Shown piece after piece: positions 57,001 to 64,000 of a stretch of DNA of 64,000 nt; positions within the stretch are counted from its first letter, which is position 1, and every line of letters starts with the position of its first letter. The stretch comes from Bifidobacterium breve (GTDB lineage: Bacteria; Actinomycetota; Acidimicrobiia; Acidimicrobiales; Acidimicrobilacustridaceae). A program made the position numbers and the translations under genes. The stretch covers positions 59,925-123,924 of the forward strand of contig CAMAQM010000003.1 in NCBI GenBank assembly GCA_945860545.1, written 5' to 3'. Below the pieces are notes generated by a model that was given only the letters and a program-made list of their open reading frames with translations, made no database searches and was not told the DNA's origin.

Positions 57001-57660
57001 CTAGCCCAGATCGAGCCCGGTGAACTGCACGGCCACTCGGGTCTTGTACCGGACGTTGAGCTGCAGGAGTACCGCAGCGAACGCCTCAATGGGTGCGGCA
57101 TTGGACAACTGGCCGGCGTCGAGGGGACGCAGGTCGGGGATCCGGTCGATGATGTCGATGGTGAGGGCGGTGGCCTCGGGGTGATCCGAACAGATCAGCA
57201 CGTCGCTCACCACCGGCTCACCCACGTGCCCGAGCTCCTTGGCCGGGACGTGGTGCAGGGCGGCGGCGACCTTCGATCGGGGGACGGCAGCCTGCACGCT
57301 GGCCGCCACCGACCCACGGGGCGGCACCAACGGTTGGAACTCGTGACCGACCTTGGCGAGGGCGTTGGCCATCGAGATCACGACCTTGCCTTCGAGCTGA
57401 CGAGCCACCGAGGTCGCCGTGGCGGCGGCGGCGTCCCACGGGGTGGCGATGACGACGACGTCGGCGTCAGCCGCCCCGGCATTGTCGGCGGCCTCAATGG
57501 CGAGGTTCAGGTCGCTCCATCGGGCACACAGCTCGTCGGCGACCTCCATGGCCCGATACTTCGATCGGGAACCCACACAGACGTCGAAACCCACCGAGGC
57601 GAGACGCGCTGCGAGGCCTGAGCCGGCGGGTCCGGTTGCACCGAGAATTCCAATTCGCAT
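57001..57660 (-). CDS. npdG: F420-dependent NADP reductase (NADPH-dependent F420 reductase)
   Basis: This enzyme moves hydride between reduced F420 and NADP. The 219-residue protein opens with the dinucleotide fold MRIGILGATGPAGSGLAARLASVG, then VGSRSKYRA, where Ser and Arg select the 2'-phosphate of NADP. The later VVVIATPWDAA, VVISMANALAKVG, VAALHHVPAKELG and the C-terminal TALTIDIIDRIPDLRPLDAGQLSNA fit the Npd/FNO family. It complements FbiC, encoded at 2.6 kb. The ATG is 6 bases after TAGGGT, whose TAG is also the stop codon of the upstream gene. Confidence 0.92.
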   Translation of the reverse strand: MRIGILGATGPAGSGLAARLASVGFDVCVGSRSKYRAMEVADELCARWSDLNLAIEAADNAGAADADVVVIATPWDAAAATATSVARQLEGKVVISMANALAKVGHEFQPLVPPRGSVAASVQAAVPRSKVAAALHHVPAKELGHVGEPVVSDVLICSDHPEATALTIDIIDRIPDLRPLDAGQLSNAAPIEAFAAVLLQLNVRYKTRVAVQFTGLDLG

Positions 57661-57666
57661 GGGCGC

Positions 57667-57672
57667 ACCCTA
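57667..57672 (-). promoter_or_regulatory. -10 box TAGGGT overlapping a stop codon, leaderless npdG
   Basis: TAGGGT on the minus strand ends 6 bases before ATG 57660. Its first three bases are the TAG stop of the APH-fold gene. Confidence 0.6.
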
Positions 57673-59091
57673 CTCGGCGGTCGACCACGGATCGGCAGAC
57701 GGTGTGAGCAGGTATCCCGGGTTGGCGACCCTGAGCTTGTCCACCACGGACGGGCCAAGCACCGCGCCAATCTCGTCAAGGCGGTCATCGAGCTGCCCGC
57801 TGCGCAAGGCGTCGGCGAGGCCCCCGTCGCCGGAGAACCCGAGCGCCTCGAGCCGGGCCTGATGTCGGTGACCGGCCTGCCCGGCGTCGGCGAGTTGACG
57901 TCGCACGATGCCTACGGCGTTGGCAGCGACCCGACCGTGGAAACGGACCTGACCGGTGGTTGCGCCGGGCACGTCGTTGCGCAGGTACGACTCGACCACC
58001 CCCAACAGATCGTCGACACCCGGAGCGTCGTGGGGTGGCTCGACCGACGACCCGCCGGCATCGCCAACCGGCGCCACCTCCCCGTCGGGCACACCCGAGA
58101 CGTCCAACGCTCCCAACAGGACCAACAGGTCGTGTTCGCTCTCGGCGACCCGGCGACCCAACACGGCGAGCTCGACTGAGGGGGCAAGGCCGCTGAGGTG
58201 GGCGGCAACCTGGAGTTCGCAGATCACCGCCCAGCGCAGCGTTCCGTACACGAGCCACCACAACAGTCGGTGGCGGTCCGGCCGATCGCCACCGCCTGAG
58301 ACCCACAGGTCGACCCAGTGGTCGATGCCACACAGTCCGAGTGCCGGCGCGTCGCTTCCGAACCGCCACGCCTTCACACACGCCCACGCCAAGTCCTCCA
58401 CCGGATCCCCGAGGTGGGCCAGTTCCCAGTCGAGCACCGCCACCAGCCCATCGTGGGGGTCCACCATGAGGTTGCCGAGACGGAAGTCGCCGTGCACCAC
58501 CCGGTCCGCCACTGCGGGGGGTCGGTGGGCGGCCAACCAGCGCAACCCGAGTTCGATGACCGGCTGGGCCCGGCCCAGACCGTGGTGCAAGGCGTCAATC
58601 AGTGTCAGGGGATCGTCGGTTCGCAGCCAGCGGAGACGTTCGTCGGTGGTGGTGATCTGCCCGATGTGGGCGAGCGCGGCGGCCGCCTGGCCCGGCAGGA
58701 TCTGGCGGGCCGTTCGCCACGCATCGTCTCGCAGGATCACGGGAGCCAGGGATTCACCGGTGACGAAGTCCACCGCCAGCGCCTCCCCACCCACCACCGA
58801 CGAGTCGTCGGTGGCGGCGAGCACGGTGGGGACCCGGACCCCGGAGCGTCCGGCGATCTCAACGAGCGCCGCCTCGTCGACGAGTCGCGCCCCCATGCCG
58901 CCCGATCGTTTCCGCTGCACGACGACCTTGCGTTCACCAGATGCGGTGGTCAGGGTCACCGCAAAACTTTGACGGGACGCACCCCCGCTGAGTCGCTCAA
59001 CGCTCGTGGTCGTCGCCGTGCCGACGACCGGACCCAGCCATGCCGCGACCTGCGAACCGAATGCCTCGAGTCGCCGGTCAGGTGCACCCAC
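57670..59091 (-). CDS. APH-fold phosphotransferase with C-terminal DUF6285-like region
   Basis: The first ~330 residues form an aminoglycoside-phosphotransferase-type kinase domain: ERLSGGASRQSFAVTL (nucleotide loop), RKVVVQRKRSGG, VVHGDFRLGNLMVDP (catalytic Asp) and AVLDWELAHLGDPVEDLAWACVKAWRFG. This is the form found in the ACAD10/11 kinase domain and in actinobacterial acyl-CoA-dehydrogenase-linked kinases, so the substrate is more likely a small hydroxy metabolite than an antibiotic. The C-terminal ~110 residues are helical and resemble DUF6285. Frame is open to 59445 inside the M23 gene; GTG 59091, 5 bases after that gene's stop, is the likely start (473 residues). No Shine-Dalgarno site is seen. 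Confidence 0.82.
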   Translation of the reverse strand: MGAPDRRLEAFGSQVAAWLGPVVGTATTTSVERLSGGASRQSFAVTLTTASGERKVVVQRKRSGGMGARLVDEAALVEIAGRSGVRVPTVLAATDDSSVVGGEALAVDFVTGESLAPVILRDDAWRTARQILPGQAAAALAHIGQITTTDERLRWLRTDDPLTLIDALHHGLGRAQPVIELGLRWLAAHRPPAVADRVVHGDFRLGNLMVDPHDGLVAVLDWELAHLGDPVEDLAWACVKAWRFGSDAPALGLCGIDHWVDLWVSGGGDRPDRHRLLWWLVYGTLRWAVICELQVAAHLSGLAPSVELAVLGRRVAESEHDLLVLLGALDVSGVPDGEVAPVGDAGGSSVEPPHDAPGVDDLLGVVESYLRNDVPGATTGQVRFHGRVAANAVGIVRRQLADAGQAGHRHQARLEALGFSGDGGLADALRSGQLDDRLDEIGAVLGPSVVDKLRVANPGYLLTPSADPWSTAE

Positions 59092-59096
59092 AGCGA

Positions 59097-60161
59097 TCAG
59101 CAGTGGGCCCGAACGGTGGGATACGGATTGACCGGGTTGCCGTAGCCGCCGAGATGGATCTCGAAATGCAGGTGGGTCCCGGTCCCTCTGGCGTCCCCGG
59201 TGTCCCCCACGTACCCCACCACCGTGCCCGCCGGATACCAGCCGTTGGGCAGGTCGGCGTAGGAATCGAGGTGCGTGCCGAAGTAGTAGTTCCCGTCGTC
59301 CCCGTTGAGGTCGAAGCCGAGACCTCCGAGACCGCTCGTGGTCAACGCCACCCGACCCGACACCGGCATCACCACCGGCGTTCCCCGAGGTGACATCAGG
59401 TCGACCCCTTCGTGACGACGCCCACCTGCCCTGGGGGCCATCCACGAGTCAATGAAGGACTTCGCTCCCTGCACCGGGCAGACCCACCCTCCCGGTACCG
59501 GTGGGGTTGGCGTGACCGGCGACGGCGACGTCGGGGTTGTGGGGCGCGGACCGCCGGATGGAACCGTGGTGGTGCGGGCGGCCTGTTCGGCAGCGGCACG
59601 CGCCGCGGCCTGCTCGGCCGCGAGCCGGTTGGCTTCGAGGGTTTCCAGTCGGGCCAACTCGACGTCGAGAGCGGCTCGCCGTTCGGCGAGTTGGTCGCGA
59701 AGCGCCGACTGTTCGGCACGGGCGGCGTCGAGGGCAACCTGGTTGCGGTCGAGTCTGTCCCGCTCGGCGCGGTAGTCGTCCATGGCGTCGAAGTTGTGAC
59801 CGGCGACGGTGAGCACCAACACCCGTGCCCGCTCCCGGGCGCCGACGTCGCCGGTGGGCAGCACGGCGGGGTCGTCGAGTTGCATGTAGCGCCGAACGGC
59901 GAGTTCTCTCACCTCTTCACGCAGGTCGACGAGGGCCACCTCTGCTGCGGCGGCACCTTCTTCGGCGGCGCGGATCTCGGCGTCGATCTCGCCGAGGGCG
60001 GTCTCGACGGCGGAGAACTCGGCGACGGCGGCCGCAGCAGCGTCGCGGGCTTCGCTGAGCCCGGGGGTGGTCTGCGCCCCGACGGGGCCCGCCACCACGA
60101 TGCCGCTCACGAGCAGTGCGACGCCGACGAGCGTTGCGAGGGGTCCCGGGGGCCTGGACAC
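59097..60161 (-). CDS. M23 family peptidoglycan endopeptidase with coiled coil
   Basis: This 354-residue secreted protein has a signal peptide (LATLVGVALLVSGIVVAGPVGAQ), a long coiled coil rich in Ala, Glu and Arg (about residues 35-195), a Thr/Pro linker (about 197-222) and a C-terminal M23 lysostaphin-like domain with RRHEGVDLM (H-x3-D zinc ligands) and THLHFEIHLGG (H-x-H). All zinc ligands are present. It resembles EnvC/RipA-like cell-separation hydrolases. Leaderless GTG start, 6 bases after TACCGT. Confidence 0.92.
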   Translation of the reverse strand: MSRPPGPLATLVGVALLVSGIVVAGPVGAQTTPGLSEARDAAAAAVAEFSAVETALGEIDAEIRAAEEGAAAAEVALVDLREEVRELAVRRYMQLDDPAVLPTGDVGARERARVLVLTVAGHNFDAMDDYRAERDRLDRNQVALDAARAEQSALRDQLAERRAALDVELARLETLEANRLAAEQAAARAAAEQAARTTTVPSGGPRPTTPTSPSPVTPTPPVPGGWVCPVQGAKSFIDSWMAPRAGGRRHEGVDLMSPRGTPVVMPVSGRVALTTSGLGGLGFDLNGDDGNYYFGTHLDSYADLPNGWYPAGTVVGYVGDTGDARGTGTHLHFEIHLGGYGNPVNPYPTVRAHC

Positions 60162-60167
60162 GGCACA

Positions 60168-60173
60168 ACGGTA
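60168..60173 (-). promoter_or_regulatory. -10 box TACCGT, leaderless M23 hydrolase
   Basis: On the minus strand TACCGT ends 6 bases before GTG 60161. Confidence 0.55.
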
Positions 60174-60209
60174 CCCCGAGAGGGCCCAATGTTGCAGTTC
60201 AGTGACGAA

Positions 60210-61262
60210 TCAGCCCGGATCGGGGTCGGTCTCGTCTTCAATCTCGCCGACGAGTTCCTCAAGAAGGTCCTCGAGGGTCACCAGTCCGATCAGCTCACCG
60301 TCGGTTCCGGCCACCGCCGCGATGTGGACCCCGGTGTGGCGCATGGCCCGCATCAGTTCGTCGAGCGCCCGGTCGGGACTCACCACCGGCATGCGGCGCA
60401 CCAGGCGCATAGGAAGGGGCCGACCACCGGCGGCGCCGGAGAGCCCGAGCAGGTCCTTGGCGTGCACGAAACCCAACAGCCCCGGATCCCCGCTGTCGTG
60501 ATCGGCGAGCACGGGAAGCCTCGAGTGGCCGCAGTCGGCCACGATGCGCTCGGCGGCAGCGACCCGGGTGGACGGCGTGACGGACACCACCTCCTCGACG
60601 GGAACCATCACCGACGCCACGGTGCGCTCCCGGAACTCGAGAACCCCGGTGAGGAGCCGGTGGGCGCCGCGCTCGATGAGACCCTTGCGTTGACTCTCCG
60701 CCAGCATCACCACGAGGTCCTCGGCGTCGGGCACCTCGTTGAGGTTCTGGCGAGGGGTGATGCCCCCGAGGCGCACCAGCGCGTTGGCCAACGTGTTGAG
60801 GAGCCACACCAGTGGGGTCGCCACGATGAGGTACCACCGGTTGGGGAGGGCGAGTGCCAGGAGTGTGGTGTCGGGGTGGGTGATGGCGATGTTCTTCGGC
60901 ACCATCTCACCGACCACCATGTGGACGAACACCACGATGCAGAGACCGATGACGAACGCAACGACGGCCGAGACGACCTCGGGGACACCGACGATGCCGA
61001 ACAGGTCCTCGAACAGGTGCACCACGAGCGGCTCTGCGACGTACCCGAGGGTCAGTGACGCCAGAGTGATCCCCAGCTGGGCTCCCGCCAGCTGGGTGTT
61101 GAGCTTGTCCATCGACGCCAGCGCCACCGCGGCGCGGCGGCTCCCACCTTCGGCCAGTGGCTCGAGCCGGGATCGTCGCGCACCCAACAGCGCGAACTCG
61201 ACGGCGACGAAGGCGGCGTTGGCGACAAGGAGCACCAGTGCGGCAACCAGCGCCCAGATCAC
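60210..61262 (-). CDS. CNNM/hemolysin C-type membrane protein with CBS pair
   Basis: This 350-residue protein has an N-terminal CNNM (DUF21) domain with four hydrophobic segments and the characteristic ANAAFVAVEFALLGARRSRLEPL and QLGITLASLTLGY, GEMVPKNIA. Two CBS-like repeats follow (about residues 215-335). The family includes magnesium/cobalt exporters and hemolysin-related proteins. The C-terminal CorC_HlyC domain present in its neighbour is missing here. GTG 61262 overlaps the neighbouring paralogue by 4 bases. The transported ion is not known. Confidence 0.9.
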   Translation of the reverse strand: MIWALVAALVLLVANAAFVAVEFALLGARRSRLEPLAEGGSRRAAVALASMDKLNTQLAGAQLGITLASLTLGYVAEPLVVHLFEDLFGIVGVPEVVSAVVAFVIGLCIVVFVHMVVGEMVPKNIAITHPDTTLLALALPNRWYLIVATPLVWLLNTLANALVRLGGITPRQNLNEVPDAEDLVVMLAESQRKGLIERGAHRLLTGVLEFRERTVASVMVPVEEVVSVTPSTRVAAAERIVADCGHSRLPVLADHDSGDPGLLGFVHAKDLLGLSGAAGGRPLPMRLVRRMPVVSPDRALDELMRAMRHTGVHIAAVAGTDGELIGLVTLEDLLEELVGEIEDETDPDPG

Positions 61263-62533
61263 GACGGAACCTCCCCGGGATCAGGCGTCGCAGGGCGCAC
61301 GACCCGCAGCCGCGCCACTCTGCGCCGGTCGAGTTGCTCCACCTCGATCCGCCAGCCCTGCTCCTCAACGGTGTCCCCGGGTACCGGGATCCGACCGAGT
61401 CGATCGAGCACGAACCCGGCCAGGGTCTCGTAGGCGCCTTCAGGGAGTACAAGGCCGGTGTCGGTGACGACGTCGTCGAGATGCAGACCGCCATCGAGCG
61501 ACCACTCCCCCGGACGCACCGGTCGGGTCAGTTGTGTGCCTCGGACGTCGTGTTCGTCGGTGATGTCCCCGACGACCTGTTCGAGCACGTCCTCAAGCGT
61601 GACGATCCCCGCCGTCCCGCCGTGCTCGTCGACGACGGCCACGAGGTGATGGCGCGTCGAGCGCATGTCGCCGAGCAGATCGTCGAGGTCCCGACTCTCG
61701 GGCACGGCGAGCACCGCACCCATCACGTCGGCGACGACCACCTCGTCACGCTGGGAGCGAGGCACGCCGTAGGCGGCCTTGACGTGTACGACTCCACGAA
61801 GGTCGTCGAGGTCGGTGCCGTACACCACGAATCGGGAGTGGCCGGTGCGACGTGATCGGGTGACGAGTTCGTTGACCGTCGCCTCCACCGGCAACCCTGA
61901 CACCGAGGTTCGGGGAACGAGCACGTCGGCGGCGGTGCGTCGGGACAACCGCAGCGCCCGATCGAGCAAGTCTGCCGAGTCCGCCCCGAGCGTCCCGACG
62001 AGCGCGGTGGAGCGGAACATCAACTCGAACTCGGTGACGGTGCGGACCTGGGAGAGCTCCTCGGCGGGCTCGATGCCGAACAGTCGTACCGTCCGGTTCG
62101 CCGCACCGTCGAGGAACCGGATCAGCGGACCGAACACCACCCCGTACAGGTTCACCGTGAACCCGAGTGCAGCCGCCACCGGTCCCGGCCGGGCGATTGC
62201 GATGGATTTGGGGACGAGTTCGCCCATGACCATCTGGACCACGGTGGCGAGCACCAGCGCGGCTGCCACGGCGATCCCCTCACCGAGAGGACCGAGCATC
62301 GGGTCGAGGAGGTCACCGAGCAGTGGTCCGGCGAGGAACCCGAGGACCAGCGACGTGGCGGTGATACCCAGTTGGGCGCCTGAGAGGTGGAACGACAGGT
62401 GACGGACCAACGCGTCGACCCGACGTGCCCGTCGATCGCCGGCGGCGACTTGGCGTGCGAGCGCGTTGCGGTCGACCGCCACCAGCGCGAACTCGGCGGC
62501 GACGAAGAACCCGTTGGCGGCAATGAGCGCCAC
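61259..62533 (-). CDS. CNNM/CorC-type membrane protein with CBS pair and CorC_HlyC domain
   Basis: This paralogue of the downstream gene is complete: DUF21 domain ([42 protein letters not shown]), a CBS pair (about residues 205-340) and a C-terminal CorC_HlyC domain ([19 protein letters not shown]...GRIPVPGD). GTG 62533 (424 residues) truncates the first span. The in-frame sequence upstream, ISTALGLAAI, restores a full span, and its first codon ATC (62561-62563) lies exactly 6 bases after TAGGCT. A TAG stop lies just before, so no ATG/GTG/TTG start exists further up. The true start may be that ATC. Confidence 0.88.
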   Translation of the reverse strand: MALIAANGFFVAAEFALVAVDRNALARQVAAGDRRARRVDALVRHLSFHLSGAQLGITATSLVLGFLAGPLLGDLLDPMLGPLGEGIAVAAALVLATVVQMVMGELVPKSIAIARPGPVAAALGFTVNLYGVVFGPLIRFLDGAANRTVRLFGIEPAEELSQVRTVTEFELMFRSTALVGTLGADSADLLDRALRLSRRTAADVLVPRTSVSGLPVEATVNELVTRSRRTGHSRFVVYGTDLDDLRGVVHVKAAYGVPRSQRDEVVVADVMGAVLAVPESRDLDDLLGDMRSTRHHLVAVVDEHGGTAGIVTLEDVLEQVVGDITDEHDVRGTQLTRPVRPGEWSLDGGLHLDDVVTDTGLVLPEGAYETLAGFVLDRLGRIPVPGDTVEEQGWRIEVEQLDRRRVARLRVVRPATPDPGEVPS

Positions 62534-62569
62534 GATGGCGGCGAGGCCAAGCGCTGTACTGATTCCGGC

Positions 62570-62575
62570 AGCCTA
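62570..62575 (-). promoter_or_regulatory. -10 box TAGGCT before the CNNM pair
   Basis: On the minus strand TAGGCT ends 6 bases before an in-frame ATC codon (62561-62563) and 36 bases before GTG 62533. Confidence 0.45.
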
Positions 62576-62655
62576 GGTCGTGGGAGGCTTGAACCCGGGC
62601 GGGGTTGTCGGCTGGTACCCCCACCGACGACACTTCCGATGTGGGGGATGATGCG

Positions 62656-64000
62656 GTGAACTATCCGGCGTCTGGCGTCCCCGGTGCGCGCCAACGCCCC
62701 GAGGTCGCCCCCGACGCCTCCTTGGGATGGCTCAGACGACTCGCCCCTCTCGTGGGCCGCCACCGGGCACTGCTGGCCGTGTCGCTCGTCGCCGCGTTCA
62801 TCGCCCTCGGCGTGCAGGTGGCCGTGCCGGCGGTCATCGCCGCTGCCATCGACACCGTCCTCGTCGATCGTTCCGGGTCAATGTGGGGTTTCGTCGTCAT
62901 CCTCGTCGTGCTCGCCGTCGCCCGGGCGATCTTCGCCGCCACCTACCGGTACGGGCTGTACAAACTTGCCTTCGACGTCGAGACCGACCTGCGGGCGAAC
63001 CTGTACCGACACCTGACCCGGCTGTCGTTCAGTTTCTTTGACCGCATCCAGTCCGGCCAGGTGATCTCCCGGGCGAACGCCGACATCCGCAGCGTGCAGA
63101 TGTTCCTCGCCTTCGCCCCCCTCATTGCCCTGTCGGTGCTGTCGTTCTTCCTGGCGATCGGGGTCATGATCAGCATCGATCTGCCACTGACGCTGCTGGC
63201 GGTCGCCCCCCTGCCGGGCGTGTACCTCCTCGGCCGGGTGTTGCGGGACCGCGTCTTCCCGTTGACGTGGATCACCCAGGCCCGACTCGCCGAGTTGGCC
63301 ACGGTCGTCGACGAAAACATCAACGGCGTACGGGTCGTGAAGTCTTTCGCCGCCGAGAAACGCCAACTTGATGCGTTGGCCCGCACCGCCCGACGGGTTC
63401 GCTGGGCCAACACCACGACCGCTGACACCCGGGCCCGGTATGCGCCGCTGATGGAGAACCTGCCGAGACTCGGCCAGGTGGCGGTGCTCGGTTTCGGTGG
63501 CTGGCAGGTCATCGAGGGATCGCTGATGATTGGCGACCTCGTGGCGTTCAACATCTACATCGCCATGATCCAGGTGCCGTTCCGCCTGTTGGGTTTTGTC
63601 CTGCTCCTCGCTCAACGTGCCCGCGCCTCGGCCGAACGGATCTACGAGGTGCTCGACACCGTCCCTGAGATCGTGGACGCTCCCGGGGCGGTCGCCCTCG
63701 TCGCCCCGGTGGGCAGCGTCGAGTTCGACGACGTCCATTTCGGCTACACCCACCCTGACGGGGCCAAGGGCCCCGACGTCCTCGACGGCTTCACCCTCAC
63801 CATCGCTCCGGGTGAACGCGTGGCGTTGGTGGGGACGACCGGTTCGGGCAAATCCACCGTGGCCCGACTGCTCCCACGGTTCTACGACGTCGAGTCGGGG
63901 ATGGTGCGCCTCGACGGGCATGACGTGAGAGCGGTGACCCTCGACTCGTTGCGCGATGCGGTGGGGGTGGTGCTCGACGAGCCGTTCCTGTTCTCGTGCA
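62656..64000 (+). CDS. ABC exporter (fused membrane and ATPase domains), cut by window edge
   Basis: This is an ABCB-type half transporter: about six spans in the first ~320 residues, then an ATP-binding domain with Walker A GTTGSGKS (63835-63858). The Q-loop reads GVVLDEPFLFS, with Leu-Asp where VPQ is common, a variation known in some actinobacterial exporters. The signature and Walker B lie beyond base 64000. Start is either GTG 62656, with GGGGGA about 8 bases before it, or GTG 62641 in the same frame. It is divergent from the CNNM pair and probably exports lipids or drugs, possibly as a heterodimer with a gene outside the window. Confidence 0.9.
   Translation, partial: MNYPASGVPGARQRPEVAPDASLGWLRRLAPLVGRHRALLAVSLVAAFIALGVQVAVPAVIAAAIDTVLVDRSGSMWGFVVILVVLAVARAIFAATYRYGLYKLAFDVETDLRANLYRHLTRLSFSFFDRIQSGQVISRANADIRSVQMFLAFAPLIALSVLSFFLAIGVMISIDLPLTLLAVAPLPGVYLLGRVLRDRVFPLTWITQARLAELATVVDENINGVRVVKSFAAEKRQLDALARTARRVRWANTTTADTRARYAPLMENLPRLGQVAVLGFGGWQVIEGSLMIGDLVAFNIYIAMIQVPFRLLGFVLLLAQRARASAERIYEVLDTVPEIVDAPGAVALVAPVGSVEFDDVHFGYTHPDGAKGPDVLDGFTLTIAPGERVALVGTTGSGKSTVARLLPRFYDVESGMVRLDGHDVRAVTLDSLRDAVGVVLDEPFLFSC

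Noticed and set aside
1..64000. tRNA/rRNA genes, CRISPR arrays, IS elements or prophage
   Set aside because: No cloverleaf-like segment, regular repeat array, transposase motif or phage gene was seen, and intergenic space is too small for most of them.

Overview
The window is GC-rich, tightly packed bacterial chromosome with short or overlapping gene junctions. Several genes are actinobacterial markers: a fused two-domain FO synthase (FbiC) and an F420-dependent NADP reductase (coenzyme F420), MshC (mycothiol), a PgsA-PatA-PimA phosphatidylinositol mannoside block, an AftD-like arabinofuranosyltransferase and DUF3151. The GWW..DGK.YPPE N-terminal tag and the overall gene content suggest a member of the Acidimicrobiia (for example an Ilumatobacter relative). 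That placement is an inference. I see no tRNA, rRNA, IS element, prophage or CRISPR array. No gene-free stretch exceeds 300 bases; the longest, 6285-6462, holds a promoter and a probable 13-codon leader ORF.

Layout. 1-5.0 kb: transketolase (cut by the window edge), transaldolase and fbiC. 5.0-7.6 kb: small cysteine-rich or helical proteins and a TauE/SafE exporter with a DUF1634 partner. 7.6-10.9 kb (minus strand): PLP-dependent decarboxylase, a MobA-rhodanese fusion and RNase D. 11-18.4 kb: pyruvate kinase, alpha/beta hydrolase, DUF3151, histidine phosphatase, flavin reductase, glycerophosphodiester phosphodiesterase, FAD-linked oxidase and a methyltransferase. 18.7-25.1 kb: a complete peptide-type ABC importer (binding protein, two permeases, two ATPases), followed by a cyclophilin. 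25.6-35.6 kb: a cell-envelope glycan cluster (two lipid-linked-sugar-type glycosyltransferases, a FAD oxidoreductase, a GT4 enzyme and a 1494-residue AftD-like protein). 35.6-41 kb: HAD phosphatase, MDR dehydrogenase, Gfo/Idh/MocA oxidoreductase, two membrane proteins and an M18 aminopeptidase. 41-55 kb (nearly all minus): ruvB-ruvA-ruvC, peroxiredoxin, yebC, pdxT-pdxS, DUF3048 lipoprotein, htpX-lemA, pimA-patA-pgsA, HIT protein and thrS, a close match in order to the M. tuberculosis Rv2592c-Rv2614c region. 55-64 kb: acyltransferase, mshC, F420:NADP reductase, an APH-fold kinase, an M23 hydrolase, two CNNM/CorC-type transporters and an ABC exporter cut by the right edge.

Two things stand out. 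First, the second ATPase of the peptide importer (23617-25056) carries an in-frame insertion of about 150 residues with four predicted membrane spans between its Q-loop and its ABC signature. This would anchor the nucleotide-binding subunit itself in the membrane, and I know of no described family with that design. Second, initiation follows a simple visible rule: about two dozen genes that head a transcription unit have a TAnnnT box ending 6-8 bases before the start codon and no Shine-Dalgarno sequence, as expected of leaderless mRNAs. Applying the rule corrects several starts. It exposes a leaderless 13-codon ORF directly before the TauE gene, shows divergent gene pairs with -10 boxes as little as 9 bp apart, and suggests a few non-canonical (CTG, ATC) start codons.
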